From the NCBI RefSeq assembly GCF_036245475.1, contig NZ_BTPM01000001.1, forward strand, positions 1,674,001 to 1,738,000: a stretch of DNA of 64,000 nucleotides. The letters are read 5' to 3'. Source of the DNA: Vibrio sp. 10N (GTDB taxonomy: Bacteria; Pseudomonadota; Gammaproteobacteria; Enterobacterales; Vibrionaceae). The position numbers and the translations under genes were made by a program. Below the pieces are notes generated by a model, which did no database searches, was not told where the DNA came from, and saw only the letters and a program-made list of their open reading frames with translations. This document shows, piece by piece, positions 43,770 through 58,700 of the stretch (the stretch's first letter is position 1; every line of letters begins with the position of its first letter).

Positions 43770-46700
43770 CTAGAAGTTGTTGTCGTCGATATCGTGCTGA
43801 CTTCCTCCCGATGATTGGTCGTCGTGGCCGAAGCTTCCGGAGTCATCTGTAAAGTCGACACCGGTATCGGTATTGTCGCCAGATGTCCAATCGCCGCTGC
43901 CACCTGCATCTTGCAGACCTGAAGTGTCTGTTGGAGCTTGGCTACTCGCTTGCATCGCGTATTGATCATCAACTTCAATTGTTGTCGTTGCTGTTGCTCC
44001 TTCAATTGGAGTATCCAATTCATCAACACCTTGGAATGATATTGATGCTTCACCCTCAAAGGTATCGCCAAGTGACATTGTCACAGGTTGCGACAAGTCG
44101 CCAGATACTGTGTAAGTGCCGTCACCATTATCAAGTGCACCGCTCACTGATGCGCCTTCTGGAATACCAGAAAGCTCGACCTGTTCTACACCTTCAGCTG
44201 ATGTCACTTCATCTGGGATAGACAAGTTAACATCTGTGCCAGGTGCCGCGGTAACATCTGCACCCTCATCTTCAGCGTTAGTCTCATCTGCCGATGTAGC
44301 TTCAACGGTTTCTTGTACCGTTTCAGTATCTGCTGCAGCGGTTTCTGGCTCCGTGCTTGATGCAGATGTTGCTTCCGGTGCAGTTTCAACGTTCATTGTT
44401 GTTTCTAATGTTTGCTCTTCGCCTCCTGATTGCACGGTTGCTTCTAACGGGATGTCACCACTAAACTCTGGATCCGGCCAGAATGTCCATTGGTCATCAC
44501 CGGACGGCACTAGTGCTCCTTCATCACCCGTGTAGTTGAGTTCAGACAAACTTGCATCGTCCGCAACATCAAGGTTTTGAAGAACCTGTTCGCCGCTGAT
44601 GCCGATAGAGCCATCGTCGGATTGAGCTAATGGTTCAACTGCTCCAGAAGTTTGTTCATCAACCGTGATATTGAAGTGACTTTCAACTGAGTTTTCGCCA
44701 TCACTAGCCACGAAGCCAATCTGTGCGCTGCCAGTATAGCCTTCAGCTGGAGTGAATTGATAACCACCCTGCCCGTCAGATTCAATGAGACCTTCGCCTT
44801 CAAGCAGTGTGACGGATTCAATACTCATGTCACCCGTTTCAGAGCTTAAAGTACCCAACATGTCGCTATCGGTGAAGTTAAGTGGTTCACTTTCCTCAAC
44901 GGTAGCAGAAGCAATAGACTCGATTTGTGGGCCATCGGTGATTTGTCCTTCATTCTCATGAACACCAATTGTGCTTTGTTCATCATGAAGAATGCCATCA
45001 CGCTCTACTACATAAGCGAAGTCCACTTCACCAGTAAAGCCATCGGCAGGACTAAAGGTCCATGTACCATCTCCATTGTCTACCATCGTGCCTTGGTTAG
45101 GATCAACCAAGTGAACCATTTGGATAGCATCGTCATCATTGGCATCGATGTTTTGCGCCATGCCAATCAAATCCGCCTCAGTAAGAATGATTGGTTCGCC
45201 AAGCGTGGTATCAAAGTCGCCAGCAATCTCACTACCTTCTGGTTCTGGTAACGGCTCATCACCATAGTCAACGGTAGTTGCGCTAACGGTGACGAAGAAG
45301 TTTCCTGAGTAATCTTCTGGTGGGGTTAACTGCAGATCATCGATGTTCCAGTTGGTGACACTGATCATTTGTCCAGGTTCAGTAATAATGACCGTATTCT
45401 CACCATCACTGACTTCAAACCCAACAGGGAAACCAGTCATGACCAAGTTACTGAGCATCTCTGAGTCATCAATTAGGTCAACGTTTAGTCCTAAGTGACC
45501 AGTTGAATCTTCAGAGAACACGAGTGGACCATCGTGATCCGTGGTGATTACGGCGCCATCCGCGACAGGACGAACAAATACTGGTACGTCGAGTGCAGTC
45601 TCAAACTCACCGTCAGATGCGATGACTTGTAGCCCAGAAGTTCCTGCAAAATCACCTGTTGGTGTAAATGTCCAAGTGCCATCACCATTGTCATTTAGGT
45701 CACCTGCATCTTCTCCATCTGGCATGATAATGCGAGAAATGACTAAGTTCTCGGTATCTATGTCCCCAAATAGGTCAAGCATGTCGGATGAATCGAAGGT
45801 AAATGCCCCATCCTCGTTTGTGGTTAGGAAGGCATTACCATCTTTAAATGGTGCATCATTCACCGGAATGACATCAACATTGAGCGAGCCTTCTGCTGTC
45901 GCTTCGCCATCTGAGATTTCGTAAGCTAATTCTACTAAGCCGTTAAAGTCTTGCGATGTAACGAGGTGATACATACCGTCTGGCTGTTGCTGCAATTGCG
46001 CGTTCTGTGGTGACTTAACACTGATGCTTTCGAGCGTGAGTTCATCTCCATCTAAATCACTTGCTTGTGCCAAGATGTATTCAGGGTCGATGACCATAAT
46101 CTGGTCTTCTTCTCCCTGCATTTCTATTGCAGGTGCCTGAGGTTCATCGTTAACTGCAGCGATGTCGATATTACCTTGAACCGGTGTTAGTTCAGTACCG
46201 TCATCAACGTTAAAGTTGAATGGTACGTCACCATTGAAGTTTTCTGTTGGTGTGAATGTCCACGTGCCATCAGTGTTATCAACCAGTGAACCGAACGACT
46301 CATCGATTGACAGATCTCTGGCTGTTAAATCATCGCCATCAATGTCTTGCGCGTGTTTCAACAAGTCTTCTTGTGAGATGATGATGGCGTTGTCTTCGAT
46401 GCCTTCTAGGTTAACAGGATCCGACGTAGCTGCATCATTGACCGGATTCACGGTGAGATCAGCATTTGCAACGATCGTTTCTGTTCCATCAGAGATATCA
46501 AAATTGAGATCGATATCTCCGTTGAAGTTGGCATCTGGCGTAATGGTAAAGCTGCCATCACCATTGTCTGTTACTGTTGCATTGTCTCCTGCAGTTAAGT
46601 TCGAAGCAGTTAGCGCATCACCATCAACGTCCCCTGCTTGGGCTAGCAATTGCTCTTGAGTCAAGGTGATTGAACCATCTTCATCGACACTGTAAGCGAG

Positions 46701-49700
46701 GTCGCCTGAAACTGGAGCATCATTGACCGCTAAGACTTCAATTCCAGCCGTTGTACCAACGCTTGCTCCGTCTTCATCAGCAACAATCACATCCAACGCT
46801 ACATCACCATTGAAGTTTTCATTTGGTGCGAAGCTATAGGTACCGTTACCGTTGTCGGTGAAGATACCGTCCGTGCCGGAGTACGACACATCACTGACAC
46901 TCACCTCGCCTTCGACATCACTTGAGTTGGCAAGTAGTTGGTCATCAGAGATAGTGATGATGCCATCTTCATTCACTGAGTACGTCGTAGAACCGGCCAC
47001 TGGAATGTCGTTGACAGACTCAACCGTCACATCAATATTGGCTTCTGTGGTGGTCGTGCCATCGCTTACTGAGAAGCTCAAGTCAACTTCACCATTGAAG
47101 TTCTCGTTTGGAGCAAAGGTATAGGTGCCATCACCATTATCGGTGAACACACCTTCTGTGCCGGAGTAGCTGACATCCGCTACTGACAGGTCATCACCAT
47201 CAATGTCAGACGCGCCTGCAAGAAGCTGTTCGTCAGTAAAGGTTAACGAGCCATCTTCTTGGATGGTGTAACCCACATCTTCCACAACCGCTGAATCATT
47301 CACTGGGTTCACAGTGAGGTCTGCATTCGCCACGATGGTGTCAGTGCCATCAGAAATATCGAAGCTTAGGTCAATGTCGCCATTGAAGTCCGCGTCCGGT
47401 GTAATGGTGAATGAACCGTCTTCGTTGGCAGTCACTGTGGCATTATCACCTGCGCTTAGATTAGCCGCTGTGAGATCATCGCCATCAACATCACTAGCTT
47501 GTGACAGAAGTTGCTCTTGAGTCAGTGTGATAGAACCATCTTCATCAACGGAGTAAGCCAAGTCACCTGATACTGGTGCGTCATTGACCGCGATAACATC
47601 AATGCCGGCAGTGGTCTCAGCGGTAGCGCCATCTTCATCAGCAACGGTCACGTCAAGAGAGACATTGCCGTTGAAGTTTTCATTTGGTGCAAAACTATAA
47701 GTCCCATCACCATTGTCAGTAAAGATACCGTCGGTGCCTGAGTAAGAGACATCGCTTACACTCACCTCACCTTCTACATCACTTGAGTTAGCAAGTAATT
47801 GGTCGTCAGAGATGGTGATGATGCCGTCTTCATCGACTGAGTACGTCGTTGAGCCGGCCACTGGAATGTCGTTGACAGACTCAACCGTCACATCAATGTT
47901 AGCTTCTGTGGTGGTCGTGCCATCGCTTACCGAGAAGCTTAGGTCTACTTCACCATTGAAGTTCTCGTTTGGCGCAAAGGTATACGTACCGTCACCGTTA
48001 TCAGTGAATACACCTTCTGTGCCTGAGTAGCTAACATCAGCAACTGATAGGTCGTCACCATCTATATCAGACGCACCCGCTAGAAGCTGCTCATCAGTAA
48101 AGGTCAACAAACCGTCTTCTTGAATGGTATAACCCACATCTTCCACGACCGCTGCGTCATTCACTGGATTCACAGTGAGGTCAGCGTTTGCCACGATGGT
48201 GTCGGTGCCATCTGAGATATCGAAGCTTAAGTCAATGTCACCATTGAAGTCCGCGTCTGGTGTGATGGTGAATGAGCCGTCTTCGTTGGCAGTCACAGTG
48301 GCGTTATCACCTGCTGACAAGTTCGCAGCTGTCAGATCATCGCCATCCACATCACTAGCTTGTGACAATAGCTGCTCTTGAGTCAGAGTAATCGAACCAT
48401 CTTCGTCGACAGAGTAAGCCAAGTCACCAGAAACTGGTGCATCGTTAACCGCGATAACATCAATACCAGCGGTGGTTTCTGCTGTTGCACCATCTTCGTC
48501 AGCGACAGTCACATCTAGAGATACAATGCCGTTAAAGTTCTCGTTTGGTGCGAAGCTGTAGGTACCATCTCCGTTATCTGTGAAGATACCGTCAGTGCCT
48601 GAGTAAGAGACATCAGAGACAGATACTTCACCTTCCACGTCACTTGAATTCGCAAGTAATTGTTCGTCAGAGATGGTGATGATGCCATCTTCATTGACTG
48701 AGTATGTGGTAGAGCCTGCAACTGGAATGTCATTAACAGACTCAACGGTCACATCAATGTTGGCTTCTGTGGTGGTCGTACCGTCGCTCACTGAGAAACT
48801 TAGGTCGACTTCACCGTTGAAGTTTTCATTTGGCGCGAAGGTATAAGTACCATCACCGTTGTCGGTGAACACACCTTCGGTGCCTGAGTAGCTGACATCT
48901 GCTACTGACAAGTCATCGCCATCAATGTCGGATGCGCCTGCAAGAAGCTGTTCGTCAGTAAAGGTCAACGAACCGTCTTCTTGGATGGTGTAACCCACAT
49001 CTTCCAAAACCGCTGAATCATTCATTGGGTTCACAGTGAGATCAGCGTTCGCCACGATGGTGTCGGTGCCATCAGAAATATCGAAGCTTAGGTCAATGTC
49101 GCCATTGAAGTCTGCATCTGGTGTGATGGTGAATGACCCATCTTCATTAGCAGTTACTGTAGCGTTGTCTCCAGCAGTTAGATTCGCTGCTTCAAGATCA
49201 TCGCCTTCAACATCGCTGGCTTGAGCTAGAAGTTGCTCTTGAGACAATGTAATTGAGCCATCTTCATCGACGCTATAAGCTAAATCACCAGAGACTGGCG
49301 CATCGTTTACTGCAATGACGTCAATGCTTGCCGTGGTATCCGCTGTTGCTCCATCTTCATCTACAACAGTCACGTCAAGAGATACGTTACCGTTGAAATT
49401 TTCATTTGGTGCGAAGCTAAATGTACCGTCACCATTATCGGTAAGTATGCCGTCTGTACCAGAGTAAGACACGTCCTCAACAGCCACCTCACCCTCTATA
49501 TCCGAGCTATTGGCTAGCAGCTGGTCACTAGTAATGGTGATGATGTTGTCTTCGTCAACACTATAAGTCGTCGCTCCTGCAACCGGTAAGTCGTTCACTG
49601 AGATGACATCGATACCAGCTGTTGTATCCGCTGTCGCTCCGTCTTCATCGACAACAGTAACGCTTAGGCTTACATCCCCGTTGAAGTTCTCATTTGGAGA

Positions 49701-52700
49701 GAAGGTATAGGTGCCGTCACCATTGTCGGTGAACACACCATCAGTGCCGGTATAGGTGACACTATCGACTGCGACATCACCTTCGACATCAGAGCTGTTG
49801 GCAAGCAATTGTGCGTCGCTGATGGTGATGCTTCCATCCTCATCTACGCTATAGCTTGTCGCACCGGCTACTGGAACATCGTTGATTGGAACGACTTGGA
49901 CATCGATATTGGCAGATACCGTATCCGTTCCATCACTGACGTCGTAGGTGAGATCAACATTACCATTGAAGTTTTCATTTGGCGCGAAGGTGTAAGTACC
50001 ATCGCCATTGTCAGTAAAGACACCGTCAGCTCCTTCATAGTTTACTGACTCAACAGTTAAATCGTCGCCGTCGATGTCGGTTGCGCCAGCGAGTAATTGT
50101 TCGTCAGTAAAGGTTAGCGAGCCATCTTCATTAATGGTGTAGTCGTGGTCGTAAATGACAGACAAGTCATTCACAGCTGTCACCGTAACATCAAGTTCAG
50201 CTGGGGTAACACCACCGTTGCCGTCGTCAACGTTATAGCTGATTGAGAATTCACCGTTAAAGTTCTCTTCCGGCGTAATGGTATAAGTACCATCACCGTT
50301 GTCCGTGATGATCGCGTTTTCGATAGCGATATCACCAATGCTTGGTTCATTACCGCCAGTTTCTTCACCAGTGCCTGTTTCTTCGGAATCACCGGCTACG
50401 ACTTCTGAGATATCAATGCCATTGTCGGCCGCGGCGGCTTCTTCAGACGTTGGTAGCTCAAAGTTAGTGACCGTGCTGACGTCTTGGCTCGGTACTATCA
50501 CGCCATCAACGATGTCAAACACATGCCAGTGATCGCCCTGCGGGTTTTCAGGTAGATCCGGTGTAAAGGATTGAATCAGTGTATCCCCAACAAAGATTTG
50601 AACTTGAACATCTTCTACGCCGTCCACATCCCAACTGCGGCCACTGTAGTTGTGCACTGAATAGTGCATGTTCATGTCTTCGTAGTTTGGAATGGTAATG
50701 GTTTCTGGGCCATTGCCATTCACATCATCGACATCTTGTGCAACGCGGTCACCAGACTCTTGGGTGTAGCTCATATCTCGATAGTAGATATGGTCTAGCT
50801 CTTGCCCTGAATCTTGATCGTACAACCATAGGTGGTTGTCAAGATCTCGAGGATCATCTCCCCAAGTCACCACCACACGCATATCTGCATCATCTAGGAC
50901 TTCAGATATTGCGGTTACACCACTGTTGGTCTCTTCTCCTGCTGGAACTACAAAGCTTGTCGTAATTGAGCCCTCTTGCTCAATAGTGACTGTACCTTCA
51001 CTCACTATCGAGCCGCTAACTGAATAGTTGCCCGAGTCATCGGTTACGGTGGTGTAGCTATTGCCTGCACCGTCCGTCAGCGTAACTTCAGCGCCAGATA
51101 CTGGATTACTGGTTTCCGCATCCAGCACGGTGCCAGTCACTGTTGTATCATCGCCCTGCTCTCCAATGATGGCTGTCATGTCATCATCTTCGATATCAGT
51201 TGCGAACTGCAATAGCTCTTCTTGAGTGATGGTATAAGAGCCATCTTCCTCAATCGTAATGGCTACATCAGCCGAAACAATTGGCGCATCATTAACAGGA
51301 TCTACTGTTAAGCCGAGGTTAGCTGCAATTGGAGTGTCACCATCACTGATGCTATAGGCCACATCGATGTAACCATTGAAGTTCTCATCTGGCGTGATGG
51401 AGAAAGTACCATCGCCATTGTCAACAATGGTTGCATTGTCAGCTACCAAGCTGTCTGCAGTGAGTACATCCCCCTCGATATCAGCCGCATTGGCAAGCAA
51501 TTGCTCTTGAGTAATCGTAATGGTGTTGTCTTCATCAACATTAGCGTAAACATCTGACGTAGTTGGAAGATCGTTGACTGGATTAACCGACAGATCGGCA
51601 TTCGCAACAATGGTTTCTGTACCATCCGAGATATCAAAGCTTAGGTCGATGTTGCCGTTAAAGTTGGCCTCTGGTGTTACCGTAAAGGTACCGTCACCAT
51701 TATCAACCACGGTTGCGTTATCGCCAGCAGACAGGTTAGCAGCAGTGAGCTCATCCCCATCCACATCTGAAGCTTGAGACAGCAATTGCTCTTGGGTTAA
51801 CGTAATCGAACCATCTTCGTTGATGTTGTAAGCAAGATCGCCTGAGACTGGCGCATCATTAACCGCAATCACGTCGATACCTGCAGTGGTATCAGCGGTT
51901 GCACCATCTTCGTCAACAACGACGACATCAAGCGACACGTTGCCGTTGAAGTTTTCATTTGGCGCAAAGCTGTAAGTACCGTCACCATTGTCTGTGAAGA
52001 TACCATCTGTGCCAGAGTAAGACACATCGCTGACACTCACGTCCCCTTCAACATCAGAGCTATTAGCAAGCAACTGATCATCTGAAATGGTAATCACGCC
52101 ATCTTCATTCACTGAGTATGAGGTAGAGCCTGCCACTGGTATGTCATTGACAGATTCTACCGAGACATCAATGTTGGCTTCTGTTGTCGTTGTGCCATCA
52201 CTAACAGAGAACTTAAGATCAACATCACCGTTGAAGTTTTCGTTCGGAGCAAAGGTATACGTACCGTCACCGTTATCTGTGAATACGCCATCAGTGCCTG
52301 TGTACGAAACATCCACAACAGAGAGGTCATCACCATCAATGTCTGACGCACCTGCTAGAAGTTGCTCGTCAGTAAACGTCAGTGAACCATCTTCTTGAAT
52401 GGTGTAGCCAACATCTTCCACAACCGCTGCGTCGTTCACAGGATTCACAGTGAGGTCTGCATTGGCCACTATGGTGTCGGTGCCGTCAGAGATATCGAAG
52501 TTTAGGTCAATGTCGCCATTGAAGTCTGCATCTGGTGTGATAGTGAATGAGCCATCTTCGTTGGCTGTAACTGTCGCGTTGTCACCCGCTGACAAATTCG
52601 CTGCAGTAAGGTCATCACCCTCGATATCACTTGCTTGAGACAGCAATTGCTCTTGCGTCAGCGTGATCGAACCATCTTCATCAACAGAGTAAGCTAAGTC

Positions 52701-55700
52701 ACCTGAGACCGGAGCATCATTAACCGCGATGACATCGATACCAGCAGTGGTATCCGCTGTTGCGCCATCTTCATCAACAACGGTTACATCAAGCGATACA
52801 TTGCCGTTGAAGTTTTCATTCGGTGCAAAGCTGTAAGTGCCGTCTCCGTTGTCCGTGAAGATACCGTCAGTGCCTGAGTACGACACATCATCAATGGCCA
52901 CTTCGCCCTCAATGTCAGAGCTATTGGCGAGAAGCTGTTCGTCAGAGATGGTAATAATGCCATCTTCATCAACTGAGTAAGTGGTAGAGCCAGCAACAGG
53001 AATGTCATTGACCGACTCAACCGTCACATCAATATTCGCTTCAGTGGTGGCTGTGCCATCACTGACAGAGAAGCTTAAGTCCACGTCACCATTGAAGTTC
53101 TCGTTTGGTGCGAAGGTATAGGTACCATCACCGTTGTCAGTGAACACACCTTCTGTGCCCGAGTAGCTGACATTAGCGACAGACAAATCGTCGCCATCAA
53201 TGTCAGATGCACCCGCTAGAAGTTGCTCATCAGTAAACGTTAGTGAGCCATCTTCTTGGATGGTGTAGCCAACATCTTCCACAACCGCTGCGTCATTTAC
53301 TGGGTTAACTATGAGGTCAGCGTTCGCAACAATGGTGTCGGTACCATCGGTGATATCGAAGCTTAAATCAATGTCGCCATTAAAATCAGCATCTGGAGTA
53401 ATGGTGAATGAGCCATCTTCGTTAGCAGTCACTGTCGCATTATCGCCTGCGCTTAAGTTAGCCGCAGTCAAATCATCGCCGTCTACATCTGAAGCTTGAG
53501 AGAGCAGTTGTTCTTGAGTCAGTGTAATAGAACCATCTTCGTCGACGCTGTATGCCAAGTCACCTGAGACTGGAGCGTCATTAACTGCAATGACTTCTAC
53601 GCCTGCAGTTGTCTCTGCTGTCGCACCTTGCTCATCCACAATAGTGACATCAATCGAGACCTCACCATTGAAGTTTTCATTTGGCGCGAAGCTATAGGTA
53701 CCATCACCATTATCGGTAAAGATACCGTCTGTACCTGAGTACGAAACATCAGAGACCGCGACATCGCCCTCGACATCCGAGCTGTTGGCAAGCAGCTGCT
53801 CGTTAGTGAACGTGAGAATGTTATCTTCGTCAACACTATAAGTCGTTGAACCAGCGACTGGTAAATCATTGACTTCAGTTACTGTGATATCAATATTCGC
53901 AGGGGTGATTTCCGTGCCATCAGATACTTCAAACAAGAGGTCGATTTCACCACTAAAGTTCTCATTTGGAGCAAAGGTATAAGTACCATCACCGTTATCT
54001 GTAAATACCCCTTCTGCGCCATTGTATATGACCGATTCAACGCTGAGGTCATCACCATCTACATCGGTAGCATTGGCGAGCAACTGCTCGTCAGTAAAGG
54101 TGAGCGAGCCATCTTCTTCCATGGTGTAAGCCACATCTTCAACAATCGCCGCTGCATCGTTAACTGGATTAACAGTCAAGTCGATATTAGCGACCGTTGA
54201 GTCTGTACCATCAGTGACAGAGAACGTTAGGTCGATATCACCATAGAAATCCGCTTCTGGTGTGATAGTGAATGAACCATCATCATTGGCAACAACGGTT
54301 GCATTGTCTGCTGCGGTGACATCTAAAGCAGTAAGGTCATCACCTTCAACGTCACTAGCTTGAGACAATAGCTGCTCTTGAGTAAGCGTAATCGAGCCGT
54401 CTTCATTAATGCTGTATGCCAAGTCACCAGAGACTGGCGCATCATTAACAGCGATGACTTCTATGCCAGCTGTTGTTTCAGCCATTGCACCATCTTCATC
54501 TACTACGGTTACATCTAGCGATACATTACCGTTGAAGTTTTCATTTGGCGCAAAGCTGTAGGTGCCGTCACCGTTATCCGTGAAGATACCATCTGTGCCT
54601 GAATAAGAAACATCGTCAACTGCAACCTCACCTTCAACATCTGAGCTATTCGCAAGAAGTTGATCATCGGAGATTGTGATTATGCCATCTTCATCAACTG
54701 AATACGTTGTTGAACCCGCAACTGGAATGTCATTGACAGACTCTACGGTAACATCGACGTTCGCTTCAGTCGGGGTGGTTCCATCGCTTACTGAGAAGCT
54801 CAAATCGACTTCACCATTGAAGTTCTCATTTGGCGCGAAGGTATAAGTGCCGTCACCGTTATCGGTAAACACGCCTTCCGTACCGGAGTAACTCACATCG
54901 GCGACAGACAAGTCATCGCCATCAATGTCTGATGCGCCAGCTAATAGCTGCTCATCAGTAAAGGTTAATGAACCATCTTCTTGAATGGTATAACCGACAT
55001 CTTCAACCACTGCAGCGTCGTTAACAGGGTTAACGGTTAAGTCTAGATTTGTCGATACGATTTGGTCGCCATCGCTGACATCGAAGCTGAGGTTTACATC
55101 GCCATTGAAGTCTGCGTCAGGCGTGATGGTAAAGGTGCCATCGCCATTATCCACAACAGTGACGTTTTCATCTTCCGTGCTCAAGTTAAGCGCAGTTAGA
55201 GCATCGCCATCGAGATCGGTGGCATTCGCCAGTAGCTGCTCTTGAGTAATGGTGATTGAACCATCTTCGTCGACTTGTGCAGAGACCGAGTCTGATTCAG
55301 GCGCATGGTCAACTTCAAAGTTAACGACTTGAATCGTACTCGCTTCATCATCGTTAGAAAGCTCTGTTGCGGTCGCTTTGATTTCTAACGCAGTGGAGCC
55401 GGTATAATCCTCTGGGAAGGTGATTTCGATGTTTTGATCGATGACCAGAGTTGGAAGCACGGCTGTACCATCTTCACCAATAACGATCTCACCTTGCAAG
55501 ATTTGGCTGTTGGTTTCACCGACGTCTACGGTAAAGGTGAAGTCATCATAGTCGCGATCACCACCTCCATAGAGATCTTCGATACCATAAACAATCTCGC
55601 CATCATCATTTAACGTTGTTCTCGTATGTTCAACGCCATCTTGGTTCAGGTTGGTATTCGTACCGCCATGGAATACCGAGTCTCCAAATTGACTTTGGAT

Positions 55701-58700
55701 AACGGTTTCATTGCCATCTGGATCAATATGAACCAGTTGCGGGTCAACAGAATCAATGGTAGCTGGATTGCCGTCTGCATCACGGAACATAAAGGTCCCA
55801 TCTTGCATCGAGTCGAAGTCATTGCGATTGAAGCCATTTGGAATGACAAACAGGTTGAAGCTTTCGCCTTCTTCTACTTCAAACGTGATTGACGATTGAC
55901 CAGGAATCAAGTCGCCACCGGAACCAACTTGGGATGCGTTCTCAAACCCAATGTTTACGTCGGTAATATTGCCATCTTCATCAACAGTGTAGTAACCAGC
56001 TGTATTTTGGAAACCAGCGCCTTCACCTTCGAAAGTGACAGTGATATCCGTGGTTTCATAACTGGTAATACCGCCAGACTGGTCATCAAGAACACCCTCG
56101 TTGTCATAGCGAATCACAGTCCCTTCTGGTAACCCACCTACTTCCAACGTTAGTGTTTCAGACAAGTCTTGGTCTACAAGCGCTGCACCGATGTTTAGTT
56201 CGGTGGTGCTACCTGGTTCGACAACAATAGCCTCATCTGTGACGGCGTCACCATCACCAGTAGTCACTTCCAAGTCCGGTGCATCGGCTACTGCTTCGAC
56301 ACTCACACCGATAGTTTGGGCAACTTCAGCTTCCCCATCTGATACCGTAAAGCCTATATCTAGATTACCGCTAAAGTGCTCTTCCGGCGTAAAGGTGTAT
56401 GTACCATCTCCATTATCGACGAGAGATCCTTCATCACCGCTGTAACTCACATCGGTAATACTCAGTTCATCACCTTCGACGTCCGTCGCCTGGGCAAGAA
56501 GCTGCTCTTCCGTGAAGACAAATGTATTGTCTTCCTGAATTTCAACGTTAAGCGGAGCAACGTCTGGTGCGTCATTGACTGGATTAACCGTCAGTGTAAG
56601 CTCGCTGGTTGTATCTAGCTCACCGTCAGAGACGTTGTAGCTAAACACGATATCGCCATTGAAATCTTGTGACGGCGTAACACTAAACGTACCATCACCG
56701 TTATTAACGATCGTTGCGTTCGGGTCATTGGTTTCAAGGTTTTCTGCAACTAAGAAATCACCGTCTCTGTCAGTCGCATTCTCAAGCAGCATATCTTGTG
56801 TCACCAAGATAACACCATCTTCATCCATTTCCGCGACGACTGGCTCAGCTTCAGGCGCATCATTAACGAACTGAACTTTCAATGCGATGTCAGCGGTAAC
56901 CGTATCGGTACCATCACTGACATCAAACGTAAGACCGGCACTACCACTATAATCTGGTGCTGGCGTTAAGGTATAAGTACCATCACCATTGTCAGTTACC
57001 GATACATTTGGATCATCAGAGTTAACGTTGACGACCGTTAGATCATCACCCTCAACGTCTGTTGCTTGGGCAAGCAACTCTTCTGCTGTGACAATAATCG
57101 ATTCGTCTTCCAAGACATTGAATGACAAATCGGGTACATCAGGTGCATCGTTTACAGGCGTTACGGTTAGGTTTAACTCGGTCCCTACCGTAGCGATTCC
57201 GTCTGTAACATCATAAGTGAAGTCAATATCGCCATAGAAGTCTTCACTTGGGGTGATAGTGAAACTGCCATCCTCATTTTGAACAATGGTAGCATTCTCA
57301 TCGTTAGTGCTTAGATTGACTGCAGTGAGATCGTCGCCATCAAGGTCACTCGCGTTAGCAAGCAACTCTTCTTGAGTGATAGTGATGGTGCCATCTTCTT
57401 CTACCGAAGCAGATAGTGGGCTTGTTACTTCTGGACCAACGTTGGAGTCAACAACATCTATGTTTAGTGAACTTGGCGCCGAAGCTTGGCCATCACTGAT
57501 ATCAAACGACAATGAGACATTGCCAGTAAAGCCTTCAGATGGTGTGAAGCTGAAGGTATTGTCGCCATTATCAACCAGTGTCCCGTCCAATTGATTGGTT
57601 AGGACAAGGTTTTCTACATGTAGGATGTCTCCATCTACATCAGTTGCACCGCTTAATAAGCTCGATGTACTAATTGTGATGGTGCCATCGTTCAGCATAT
57701 CCAAATTCAGCGGAGCACCAGAAACAGGAACGTCGTTCACTGGAATCACCGCCAAATCAATTTGATTCATAGTGACATCTTCGCCATCACTCACACCAAA
57801 GCTGAGATCCACATCGCCATTGAAGTTTTCGTTTGGAACGAATGTGTATGTACCATCTCCGTTATCAGTTAACTCACCACTATCCCCGTTGTAGCTGACG
57901 TTGTAGATGCTTAATTCATCACCCTCGACATCGGAAGCATTCGCAAGCAGATCTTCATCGGTAAATGTGATGGAGTTGTCTTCTTCGGTACTCAAGATAA
58001 CTGGACCAGATACCACTGGCGCATCATTTACTTCTGCGAAGTTGATGTGGATAGTATTATCGTCGACCAACTCGCCGTCGGTGACTTGATACGTTAGGTC
58101 AATATCACCCGAGAAGTTTTCATTTGGTGTAACAGTCCAAGTGCCATCACCGTTGTCGGTTAAGGTTGCGTTGTCATCTTCGAGAGCTAAGTTGATGATA
58201 TCAAGTTCATCACTGTCGATATCACTGGCTTGCGCCAATAACTGCTCTTCGGTAATGACGATAGAAGCAAAACCATCCGCTCCCTCTTCTGTCGTGGTTA
58301 CGGCTGGTAAGTCGGCTGTTAGATCGATCTCTTGATCACCCTCACGAACATTCAGACTAATGGTTTCTGTAACTTCAGTACCGTCGATACCGATAGATGT
58401 AAATACCACATCATCAGGTAGTGTCTGAGAAACCGACATGTTTTGAACGACGTAAGTACCGTTACCTTGAATAGTACCGAGTTCGAAACGAGCCACAGGT
58501 TCATCAGTCGTTAACGTATATTCGTGCTCATAACTATTACGATCATCTTTATGGTAAGTTTCAGAATCTATGAGATTTCCATCCGCATCAAACGCTCGGA
58601 TCTCGACCTCTGTGAAGTGTCTAGACTCTTCCATAAACCAGCCGCCTAGACCATCTAGATTGAAGCTGATTTCGTTAATGTCCTGACCTTCGACCGTGAC

